Program-made: the position numbers and the translations under genes
Shown: positions 23,454 to 33,836 of the stretch, piece after piece
Layout of the letters: each line of letters begins with the position of its first letter
Numbering within the stretch: position 1 is the first letter of the stretch
Source: Prorocentrum cordatum
Taxonomy: Eukaryota > Sar > Dinophyceae > Prorocentrales > Prorocentraceae
DNA: 64,000 nucleotides
Reading direction: 5' to 3'
Assembly (NCBI GenBank): GCA_963575745.1
Contig: CAUYUJ010019627.1
Location: 689,453 to 753,452, forward strand
Notes under the pieces: generated by a model
Databases searched by the model: none
Told to the model about the DNA's origin: nothing
Seen by the model: only the letters and a program-made list of their open reading frames with translations

Positions 23454-23914
23454 CTAATTAAGTTCTTCCCAGGGATTGGTCTCGGGGGGGTGTTCGACCC
23501 ACCTCCAGTGCGTCGTATTCGTGGCCTCCCAGTGCCCCTGGCCGCTACTCCACCCACTGTGGCTGCTGCACCAGTCACTGGGGCGCGGGTCGCTGCCGAA
23601 CGCAACTTGCATGTCGCGCCAGGCGGAGTCGACCCTGCGGTCCTGCACCGAGGAAGCCTCGCCGCTCGGCTGTTGCCACTCGCGCTCCTCGCCCTCCCTG
23701 GTGCGCCACCAGTCCCACGATTTGCCGCGCCACTCATCCCTGCGCCACCCCCCGCCTGTCGGGTGCTGCCATGGCGTCTGTGGCCCCCGCTGCTGCGGGG
23801 GCCCTGGCGGCTGATGCCGCGGCGCCTCCCGCGGCTGCTGCTCTTGCAACCCTTGCCCTCGCTGCCCCAGCGGCGCAGGCCCTGGAGATGGCCACTGCGG
23901 GGTCGGTTGCCACC
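23454..23914 (-). CDS. Trp/Gly/Pro-rich protein, probable exon (element A)
   Basis: The minus frame is open from a probable acceptor (TTGTCACCCCCAG just above 23,914) to a TAA at 23,456-23,454. The product is about 150 residues, rich in W, G, P and Q, with a WRRDEWRGKSWDWWRTREGE core and a WVEHPPETNPWEEL end. It contains a PQQRG peptide encoded by a family A hairpin. There is no ATG near the start, so it is read as a downstream exon. It resembles the W-rich start of the 56,918 gene in composition. Function unknown. Confidence 0.4.
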
Positions 23915-23994
23915 CTGGGGGTGACAAGTAACTATTTCTATAATTATCCCCTTCCTGTCAACTCCGGCCCCTTCCCGACACTCATTTCCTTATG

Positions 23995-26113
23995 TCATCC
24001 CTCGTCCTGCTCAGCCAATTTCTCATTCCCTCTCCTCCCACCTGCCCTCCCCGTGCCCCGCCCCCCCTCTCCCTCCCTCCCCCTCTCAACCCCCCGCCGC
24101 GACCTTCCATCGCCAGCCGCGGGCCAGTCGCGGTCGTCGCCCGCGTTTTCGTCTGCCCATCTTGGTGGGCGCCACGCCTGTTGGGCGCGCTCGTCTTGCT
24201 CGTCCCTCTCGCGGTACTGCTCTGGCGCCTGGCGCTCGGGCCCGTGCTGCTCGGGCGCCGCTGCTGCGGCGCCCTGGAGCGCAGCTGCTTGCTGTTTCTG
24301 GGCGCGCCTGTCCTTCTTCTCTTTGTTTCTCTCGTGCTTCCTTCCCTGCGAACGCGAGCTGGCCATGCGCATTTGGAACAGGAGAGGGTAGTGGGCGCCG
24401 CCGTGCCAGCGCCCCTCCACCTCCACGGTCTCCGGCGGGAACGTATTCTGCAACGCGCGGAAGAGGGTCACCTCGCGAACATTAGAGAAGCGGTGGCCCC
24501 CTCTACGCTTCGCCTCGGCGCGCCTCTGTTTCTCACGCTCCTTCTCTTGGATCTTGCGTTGGCATTCCTCTGACTGAGTCAGTAAATCCTGGAGGTGCTC
24601 GCGGGCGTCTTTTTTCGGGTAGTAGCGATCGTAAGGCATCCCAGGGCCACCTTCCTGGCAGTGGTGCCAGTACGTCGGCTCCGATGATGGGCTGGTGGAG
24701 GCCCCCGCTGCTGCGGGGGCCTCTGTCTTGCTTCTGTTACGGTACCCGATCTCACCGATCACCGACTTGCGTGCGAAGAGCAACCCCGTCTCGTCTCTGT
24801 CGTGCACGGCGCTCAGCGGCCAGCACAGGGTGTACTCGCCAGGCCTGCTGAGAACGAAGATGCCGCAGCTGTCCAAGCACGGAGTGCCGTCCAATCCGCG
24901 CCAGAAGTACGCTGCTGCCGTCTCCAATCGCAAGCCTAGACCCCGAAGACTCGGAAGCGTCTGTGTGAGCGCCATGTTGAAATCCCCACAAAGGATGTCA
25001 ACCTTGTTCTCCTACAAGATGGCCGCCAGCCTCGACCACCACGTCTTGTGAGCCTCCTTAAAGCCTTTGGAAGCTTTCGCCGTGTCGCGGTGGAGGTGCA
25101 CCGCGCACACCCGCACTTCCGAGCCCAAGTGGGCGTAGGTTTGGTCGGAGTAGACCTCAACCACCACGATCCTCGAGAACGCTTCCCTCTTGTTCCCTTT
25201 TTTCAGTTTTGTAGTGGCCGTCGACGCTCCTTTCCCAGTGGAGCAGCCGCATTCCGTGGCACAGATTTGCGCGCGCAGCGATGCACAAGGACTTGTCCTC
25301 ACGCCCGCGCAGGGTCAAGTATTCGTACTCTGGTCGATTCTGGAGCTGTTGGCAATCGCCAACACTCACAGCACGACTTCCTCTTGCTGTCGCCATCGCT
25401 GCTGCGGGGGCGACAAAAGGCCCACCGCTGCTGCTGCTTTGGCCCTCCGCTGCTGACGCCCCCGCTGCTGCGGGGGCGTCCGCCTGCAGCGGCGGCGGTT
25501 TCCCTGGCCGCTGTAGGATCGCCTCCATCTGCTCCTCACATTCCGCAAAGCACGCCACGAGAGCAGGGCAATGCCGCAGCTGCAACTCAAGTCTCCGCCG
25601 CTGGTCCGCGTTGTTGGTCTCGCTCGGCATGGGGCCCCAGTTCCCGAACAAGACGGAAAGGTTGCCCACGTTGTCGTTCCGCTGCCTGTTCACTTCAGCC
25701 GCTCTACGCTCGCAGAAGAGCTGGAGCGGGACGGTGTCGCGAAGAACGCACCTGCGCCGCTCGACGTCGTCGGGCGGCGCGCAGCCCCCAAAGGCCGGCT
25801 GATCGCGCCGCTTTTCCTGAGGCCCCTCGTCATCGCTCGGATCCACCACCGAGTCGCCTGGGCGGGTGCGCATCGTAGAAACTTCTGATCGCGCCGCCGC
25901 TGCTGAGCTTGAAACGCCAGGCGGCGCAGCCCCCGCTGCTGCGGGGGCGCCCTCGGGCACAAGGGCCCAAGGACCCTTCCAGGGTTGTTCCTGACCACCC
26001 ACAGGTCGCCAAACCTTCCCACACTTCGCTGTATACACTGCCGACAGTCGGCCCCGAGGCCCCGCTCCTGCGGGGCCCAATGGGCTGCTGCTGCTGCTGC
26101 TGGCCGCGGCCAT
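23995..26113 (-). CDS. EEP-nuclease-like protein with frame break and in-frame TAG (element A)
   Basis: The ATG is at 26,113. After a low-complexity N-terminus, the EEP fold landmarks appear in order: VGNLSVLFGNWGPMPSE, a catalytic-Glu candidate (ALVACFAECEEQMEAIL), RVCAVHLHRDTAK and VDILCGDFNMALTQ with the GDFN metal motif. The C-terminal third is a charged coiled-coil-like region (ECQRKIQEKEREKQRRAEAK). Two defects split it: the frame changes in an A6 run near 25,200, and a TAG stands at 25,014-25,012 just before ENKVDILCGDF. Two hairpin-encoded APAAAGA peptides lie in disordered stretches. EEP enzymes cut phosphodiester bonds. As no RT is adjacent, this is probably not a LINE fragment. It may be an element-encoded nuclease or its pseudogene. 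Confidence 0.6.
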
Positions 26114-26227
26114 CACTCGCTGCCCCCGCGTTGCAGGGAGGGCGGCCGTCAGAGCCGGACCCCCGGGGCCGAAACGGCGGCGGAAGGAGGGGGGCGGGGC
26201 GAAGATGAGGAAGACGGGGCGGATAGG

Positions 26228-26480
<253 letters not shown>

Positions 26481-26973
26481 GGAGGAGGGAGGAATGAGAT
26501 AATGACCAGGAGGGTGATCAGGGAGAAGGAGGGGGGGGAGCAGGAGGAGGGGCGGAGTGATCGACACCCGCGTGGTTTTCTCCCCCTGCCTGCTCTCCCC
26601 CTCCTCTCACCTCCTCCCTCGTCCTCCCTCCTCCCTGTTTCTTCTGCACAGGGCCTGCACTACGTCCGCGCGCGCACGCGGCACCTCAGTCGCAGCCAGG
26701 TGGAAGAGCAGCGGCTGCTGCCCGAACTCACACCCCGCGCCTCGCCGCTGCTGCGGCGGGCCGCGCCTCTCAGAGGCCCCCAGCTGCAGGGGGCGCAAGC
26801 GCCAGGGGGCCAGACAGACGGCGTCGCGTCTCACTGTGCATAAACATGCTGAAAGCTCTCGGGTTGCCTCCCAAGTACTCGTCTATGACGTTCTGCAACC
26901 ACGTGGCAACGTCTCCGGCCACTTTCCACCGAAGTCCCCCATGCCAGCGGCGCCCCATTCCCGCCGAACCCAC

Positions 26974-29900
26974 TCAAAATCTGACCGCTGAGCTGCAGAA
27001 AGCCCAGAACCCAGCCCCGCCAGGCGATTCAGCGCGTCGCACCTCGACGTTCGACCCGCCGCGCCTCCGCAGCTGCGAAGGACCGCGCCCAGCTCGGATA
27101 ACCCGACATGCTTCATCCTGTGTGTTGACATCTATGGCTGCCACTGCGTCTAAGAGTTTGGCTTGCTGTGTCCTCAGCAGCTTGCGCGCTTTCTTTACGT
27201 CGCCCCCCAGGCGGGTTAGCTCTTCCCTGCGCCGCGCCTCGACATCCCGCTGTCGTTTCTCGTTTCTGAGCGTCGCCTCGCGGGCGTCCTCGCATGCTGC
27301 GAGGGCCCGCTGAACCCCGGGATCTTCCTTCGACACTTCGCGCACTCGCCTCCGTTCTTTCCGCAATTGCGCCTCCATGAACGTGGCCCCCGCGATGTCG
27401 CCCCAGCTGCGCAACTCCTCAGCGATCGACGAATACGTTCTCATCAAGTCAGACGTCTGCTCCGCGGTTTCCATACGAGACGTCGACAGGCCAGGCGGCG
27501 CCTCCAGCGCGCTCTCCCCCGCCGCTGCTGCGTTGAGGCTTTGATTGGCCCATCCGTAGTCAAACTCGCCAGCGGCGCTCCACCCGTCGTCGTCCTCGCC
27601 CCCATCATCTTCATCTCCTTCGAGGGCGTCGACGGAATTGCCACCCTCAGTGCCCCCGCTGCTGCGGAGACCCTCGGCTGCGTCTTCCGCCCCCTCCATG
27701 CCAAGCCAAATCATGTCGCCCTCGTCCAGAGCCGCGTCGTCTCCAAGGTTTGCGAACACGTCGTCGCAGCGGCCGCGTCGAGGGTGCGGGAGGACCAATC
27801 GCATGATGTCTTTGTAGGTCCATCTCAAGCGCCCCGCCTGCACCTCTTCTTCGACCTCCGCTACTGCGGCGGCGACCTTCTCACGCATCCTCAACTTTCT
27901 CCGGAAATGGCCCGCCTCCTTGCATACGCGCGCGCCCAAGTCCGCATCCCACAGGTTTGCCTTGAAACCTGTTTCCCAGCACCCCTCTGCCGCAGCCAAG
28001 TGAAGACCCATTTGGGACATCACTTCCACCATCAAGTCAATGCATTCTAACTTGTCCAGCTGTGGGACGCACTGGCACAGCCTCATGGCTCTCAGCAGCG
28101 CCGCTCCTTCTCTCTTCATGTACTCGCGCTTGGCGCGTTGATTCAGATGTGTGTCCACAGTTTGGAGGATTGGGGTTACGCCGCCCCCGTGCGGGATGAA
28201 CACGCACCCTCGAGACCAACATAGCTTACTCACAAGCGGGGACAAGTGAGGGCCATGATCATCCGCCATCATAATTCCCCGCTCCCGATGCTGCGGAGGC
28301 TCTGGCAGATGAGGGAGGTGGCGGCCCAGGTACGCGAGCGCGCACGGTGTCCGGTAAGACCCCTTGGCGCTGGTGGTCGCCGACGCCCATCTGCCGAACC
28401 CTCGGCGCCGAAGGTGTTCGAGCAGGCGCGGCCTCAACTTCTCTCCCCCCCCCTCCGCCTCGAACATGCACTCCATCGGTGGGGGGGGCCTTCTCTCCGC
28501 AGTCGATCCTCGTCGCTCACTGTCATGAAATTGGCCGCCCACCGCTCCCGCACCGCGCCGTGGCACTCCACCAGTGGCACTTCGACCCCCGCTACTGCGA
28601 CGGTCCTCACGCCAGCTGATCCTGTTTCATTGCGGTGGAAAGGCGACTGGTCGAAGTTCTCCATCTCGGGATCCCCCTGGTTGAGTAGCACGCACGCGGC
28701 GCGTGCCCTGAACACGTTCAGCCAGCCTCGCTCGAGGCGCTCTTCCAAGACGGGCAGCGGGCACTTGTACTTCCTGCTCGGGCACCGCATGCTGAGGCCG
28801 CATTCCTTGCGCCAGGAGGCCCACCAGCGCGACCTCAACTCCACGGCGGCGGGCCGCTGCCCGATCCGCAGCTGCTGCGCGACGTACTCGCCCATGAGCT
28901 CCAACGCTTTGGTCTGGAGCATGCTTTGCGTGAACCTTGCTATCTTCGCTGGCTCTTTTTGGGTACTTCGCATTCCACTTTTGATAGTTTTCCAACCTAC
29001 ACTGCGCCGAATGGAACTCCACCATTCAAACAGAGCTTGCCGCAGCCAAGGACATTTTCGAGCTGGCCCCTGTCCCTGTTGTGGTATCCTTTTTCCGCCC
29101 TTTCCACTTGAGGAGGCGCCCCTGCCCGCACTGCGCCTCGTGTCCCCGCGGATGCCGAACAGCCTCCGCTACTGCGGAGGCGTATTTCGACGACAGAAAA
29201 GCCTTGTGCCAGCGCCGCAGAACGCGCGTGCGCTTCCTGAGAGAAGTATGGGACATGGAACCCCAGTCCCGCGCATCCATGAATGAACGCGCCCCTCCAT
29301 ACGGAAAGCGCTCTCCAGGCGTCCAGCCTAAAGAGCGCATGTGCTCGTCGAAAGCACCCGCTATCTCCATCCTCGAGCACAGGAGCGACGGGACCACCAC
29401 GCGCTTCTTGTTCTGGGCGGGGGCTTTGCGCTCGCAGCCGCGGTTCCTGTACCTCAAGAGCTGCTCCTCCCGCTCTGCGGGCATCAACTCCCGAGCTACG
29501 TCCAGGGCGCACGCAGCGTCTTTCAGTCCTGTCCACCATTGGATGGCTTGCGCGAGCTCCTGACAGACTGCCTCGGCGTCGACTTCCACCACTGCCAAGT
29601 CCTCAGGTGGCGCCGCCGCTGCTGCGGCGGCACCGGCCTGTGCTCTCGGGGGGGGCGGCGCGGCCAGGCTGCGGGACAAGTTCTTCGTCGTCTAAGGCGC
29701 TCTGCAGGCGACGAAGCTCCTGGACGTCATCCTGCGTGACTTCTTGTGCCAGGACCATCACGTCGATGAACCACGCCAGACGCACCCTTTGCACAATGTA
29801 GTCCGCGATTTCCTGACAGGCGGGCATGGAGGACGGGCAAGGAGACTCGGCGGGGGGGCCACGAGGGGAGAGGGGGGCGCGATGGGAGAGGCATGAAGGA

Positions 29901-31426
29901 AAAATGGGGAGGGAAGGAGGGGGAGAGCATGCGGGGGCAGCAGAGATGGAAGCGAAGGATCAGGGTGGTCGGAGAGAGCAACTGTCCTGGCGGAGCTCCC
30001 TGCGAGACTCTCGCGTGGAAACCTCCTGGGTCATCCGCAACATGCAATCCAAACCGCAGCCCCCGTCTGCGACTGTGGACACGACGAACACACCGAGAGC
30101 AGAATAGAAACCGTCCACCGTCGAAACATCTCCCGTGATGTCCACAAAATCTGTGGAGACGCCTGCGATAAAATGATTGCATAGAATCAAAGGGTACTCC
30201 TCCGACACGGGGGCCGAGTCCGGAGGCCCCGAATCTCGGGGGGCGGCGCAACACGCGATCGCGTCCGCCGCAGGCTCGCGGGTTAACCCCTCCAGTTTCC
30301 ACGGCGGCAACACAGCTTTGCAAAGGTCGACTCTGTTCCGCCCTTCCCATGCGTAGACGCGCACCTTCCGCAGAAGTGCAAAGATTACGAAAGCAGAATG
30401 CCCTATCCACTCTCGGCCCCCCCCCGGCCTTCCGCGAATACTGCGCGACAACTTCGTCAATTTCTCGAAGCACCTCTGGCTTCGCTGTGAAAGTGCCCCT
30501 GCAGGCGCGGGCGGGGCAACCACAGCGCCTGCATTCGCGGCTGTCTTTTCAAAGGCGGTCACTGCAGCAATCTCCGCCCCTGCAAGCACGGGCCCCGCTA
30601 TGTCGCGAACAGCAAGCGGGGCGGGTTGGGGGGAAGCGACAGGGGCAACCCCCTTTGCTGGGAGGGCTGCTGTTGCCGCGGAGTCCTTCAGGGCAGCCTC
30701 CACTGCGGAAGCGGCCTCGGCGATAGCGTCGGCGCCATGCGCGCCAGCAGGACCCACGCACGCCTCCGCTGTTGCGGGGCCTTCAGAAGGGCCCACGCAC
30801 GGTGCCGCCGCCACTCCAGGAGGGGCCACGCACGCTTCCGCTGACGCACCCGCTGCTGCGGGGCCGTCAGAAGAGCCCACGTACGGCTCCGCTGCCACTT
30901 CAGCAGGGGGCACGCGCGCCTCCGCTGACGGCCCCGCTGCTGCGGGGCCTTCAGCAGGGCCCACCCGCGGCTCCGCTGCCGCTTCAGCAGGGACCTCGCA
31001 CGCCTCGGCCGGCGCCTCCGCTGCTGCGGGGGCTCCAGCTCCTGCGGGCCACCCGCCCGCGCAATGCACTAAATGCCAGGGCGCTTGCAAGTCTGACCAC
31101 TTATTGCAGCCCACAGAACCGCCCGCCAGACGGTGGTCGCTGGGACACAGCCACTGCGAGCATAAATGAATATTCTTACATATGCGTTCGCCAGATTCAT
31201 AATGGCAAGCCGCGCCGCTGCTGCGGCGCATAACGTACCCGAATCCGAATATTGTCCCCTTTAGATTCCGCGGGTTCATGAGCACTCTCTCGGGGTCTTT
31301 CGCATTGTCTTGTTGGTACCAAAACTCCACAAATTCGTTGGCCTCGCGGTCGTGCCCGACCCGCAGAGGCGCGTTTGCAGGGCGAGCGTCTCCTGGGCCC
31401 GGGGGCGGAGCGGCTGCGGCGGCCAT
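26974..31426 (-). CDS. OTU-like domain and DDE transposase, split gene with GA-AG intron and frame breaks (element A)
   Basis: It starts at ATG 31,426. Exon 1 (480 codons) has an Ala-rich repeat region and ends with an OTU-protease-like box, FVVSTVADGGCGLDCMLRMT (DGGC at residues 454-457). A 174-bp intron (29,986-29,813) begins GACAGT and ends CTGTCAG. The frame resumes EIADYIVQRVRLAWFIDVMV. Frame changes follow in a C7 run (about 29,655), near 29,030, and in a C8 run (about 28,485). Transposase catalytic motifs of the pogo/DDE_1 type appear: MENFDQSPFHRNETGS (first D), IMMADDHGPHLSPLVSKL (second) and TPILQTVDTHLN (third). The C-terminal region is a charged coiled coil ending at 26,974. This is the best transposase candidate for element A. 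The breaks could be assembly indels. Confidence 0.72.
29813..29986 (-). other. Intron with GA-AG ends
   Basis: The exon before ends CTCCGCCAG and the intron starts GACAGTTGCTC. The far end is a pyrimidine tract and CTGTCAG, followed by GAAATCGCGGAC. Removing it joins RRELRQ to EIADYIVQRV without a frame change and removes pyrimidine-rich non-coding DNA. Non-GT donors (GC, GA) are known in dinoflagellates. Confidence 0.7.
30765..31035 (-). repeat. Coding tandem repeat seeded with hairpins
   Basis: Within exon 1 of the OTU/DDE gene, four units of roughly 70-85 bp encode variants of EVAAEPYVGSSDGPAAAGAS. Each unit has one family A hairpin encoding the PAAAGA part. Protein repeat and hairpin have been amplified together. 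Confidence 0.75.
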
Positions 31427-31509
31427 GAGGCCGAAGCCATGCGCGCGCGCACGCGGCCGCCCTCATGTCTCGAGCCCAGCGCCGCAGGGCAAGCAAACGG
31501 CCGCATCCT

Positions 31510-31610
31510 CGCAGTGATCCTCCTGTCGGTGCTGCTGCGGGCGCTGCTGCTGCTGCTGCTGCTGCTGCTCCTCCTCCTCCTCCTCCTCCTCCTCCCCCTC
31601 CTCCCCCCCC
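31510..31610. repeat. CTG/CTC microsatellite
   Basis: A (GCTGCT)n run grades into (CTC)n between the OTU/DDE gene and the unknown gene upstream. The DNA to 31,880 has hairpins but no gene I can support. Confidence 0.9.
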
Positions 31611-31882
31611 TCCTACTTGCCCCAACCCCTCCGCCCCCTCCTCGCCAGATTCCGCGAGTTCCTTTGTCCTCTAGCGCGCGAGCGCTGGAGAGCCGCAGGC
31701 TCGCGATCCCCCGCGCGTGCCCCCACCTCTGTCCAATCGACAGAAACCCGCAGGCATCCACCTCAGCGGTCAGCGCGCCGCTGCTGCGGTGCAAACACCG
31801 AGTCTGTCTGCATAAAACAAGCCGCTGTAGCGGTCAGCGCGCCGCTGCTGCGGCGCGCGCCAGCGAGCGGATAACGAGGACA

Positions 31883-32860
31883 TCACTTCTCTGTTTCCTG
31901 CTTGATGGCTTTCTGGACCACGGCCTCCAAGAACGCTAGAAGAACCTGCTTCTGCTGCGCACGGGTGGGCTGTTTCAAGGGCGTCGTCACTTCCGTCAAC
32001 GCCACGCCTGTGGACCATTTCTCCTCGTTCAGATCCTGAATCCTGGAGGCCCATTTTCGGCCTGCCATTGGCCCTCCTTTGACCTCCACTGTCCACATCC
32101 CAGAGGGGCACCACCTGGTGGTCCACGGGCGCTTCTCGTCCAAAGCGTCGTCGTCGTCGTCTTTGGGTTCGGGAGCGCTTTTGCCCTGGCTCTCCTCGCA
32201 CAGGTAATGCAGAAGCCATGGCAGGTCCTGACTCTGAACGAGTAGTTGCCCATGCTTGTTCTCATACACCATAACCTCTTTCGTGTCGGCCTCATCTGGC
32301 TTAGGAGACATCGGCATGGTTACTCTGCAGAGCGTGCCTCGAGAAAACCCTTTCTGTTTCTCAGGGGTTTTCTCCGGTTGGCCACGCGCCGCCACCTTCT
32401 TCGCTTTCGATGCGCCCTTGACGGTTCCGAGGAGATCCGCCATGGGACCCCGACCTTTTTCTCCCGCTGCTGCGGAAGCCCCCGCTGCAACCCCCGCTGC
32501 TGCGGGGGCCTTTTTCACAGGGGCCCCGCTTCATCCACGTTGTCTCCTTCTCCGGCGCGAAGCTTCCCAAGCAATTGCTCTAACATGGTCGTTTCGTTCA
32601 AGGCGCCCTTCACGGCGCTGAGACCACCGACCACCTTGAGCATCCACAGGCGGTGCTTTCCGACGGGCACGAAGGCTTCTAGGCTTTCCTCGCCGCCAAA
32701 GGAAACATAGCGCCCTCGCTTCCAGAGCAAATCCCGCTGCTCCCTCGTGACTTCGGCACAGCCCGCCCGTCACGCAGAGCACCCCCATGCTCGCGCCATC
32801 TTGGCGCGCTGCTTTCCCGACAACGACATCCCGCCATGTTTCCTCTGCCTTGCGTTTCAT
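31883..32860 (-). CDS. Unknown protein, two frame breaks (element A)
   Basis: The ATG is at 32,860 (MKRKAEETWRDVVVGKAARQ). Good-quality sequence then continues in a second frame (TREQRDLLWKRGRYVSFGGE, then ESLEAFVPVGKHRLWMLKVV) to 32,530. A third frame carries hairpin-encoded KKAPAAAGVAAGASAAAG and ends at 31,883 with LLAFLEAVVQKAIKQETEK. The switches are at short G/C runs. The C-terminal half has an acidic DDDDDALDE stretch and a W-rich segment (RPWTTRWCPSGMWTVEVKGG). I do not recognise the family. It lies directly upstream of the OTU/DDE gene on the same strand. Confidence 0.5.
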
Positions 32861-33104
32861 GCCGCCGCGCGCAAGCCCTCGCTGCTGCGAAGGCGCCCGC
32901 GTCCTAGGTGTCTGCTCCCCTCACTGGTGATCCGCCTGAAAACGGCTATGGAAAGCGGACTCCTCGTCTCGAACAGATCCTCCTACTCCTCATCAGCATC
33001 ATGCTCCCTCCTCGAGCATCCTTCCATCTCATCCAACCCCTCCCCCTCCTTCTCTCCCGAACGAGCACAGCTGCCCTCCCTGTCCCTTGACCGCTCCTCT
33101 GCCC

Positions 33105-33325
33105 CTTGAGGGGGGGCCTTGCGTGCTCTGACCGACCCTCTGTCCCGCAGGGGGGGGGCGTCCTGATCGAACGACCACCCCTCTCTGTCACAGAGGGGGG
33201 GGGGCCTGGATCGCGCCACCCCTCTGTCACAGAGGGGGGGGTCCTGATCGGCGCACCGCCCCTCTGTCACAGAGGGGGGGGGGCCGTGCGTGCTTTGACC
33301 GCCCCTCTGTCCCGCAGGGGGCCCC
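33105..33325. repeat. Array of CTCTGT-CACAGAG hairpins (family C) inside element A
   Basis: At least five copies of CCCCTCTGTCACAGAGGGG or CCCTCTGTCCCGCAGGG lie 20-45 bp apart, separated by GTCCTGATCG or GTGCGTGCTCTGACCG-like spacers. The same hairpin marks both ends of element A (23,087-23,142; 57,328-57,405). The surrounding 32,880-33,836 has no gene I can support. Confidence 0.88.
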
Positions 33326-33836
33326 GCGAACAGGACGGCAGGACGATGAGATGAGCAGGGCGATGAGAACGGAGAGAAAACAGGACACGGGAGGGAGGCA
33401 GGAACGGACGAGGGGGGACGGAGACGGAGGCGAGGCGTGAGGGGAGGGCAGGACGAACACAGAGGGAGAGGAGCAGGACGAGACCTGGCAGGGGATATGC
33501 ACCAGGAGAGAGATCTCATGGAGGAAGAGGAGGGGAGGGGACGAGAGGCACTCATAATTAAGCGCACGCAGGCCCTCGCACTTGCTCCATTTCTCAGCGA
33601 CCGCCGCGCCGCCATGAGAACTGTCGTACCACCGCCACTATTGCGGCGGATGCGTGACCTCTCCCATCCCTGTCCTGTGCTGTTTCTGCTGCCACCCTCC
33701 CCCCTCCCTCTTCGACCTCCTCTCCCCGCCCTTTTCCTCCTCCCCTCCAGCTGACGGCTGCGGGCTGCGACGGGTGGATCATCAGCCGCTGTCATCTGCC
33801 GCCCTGTTTCGCGCACCCTCCGCTGCTGCGGCGGGA

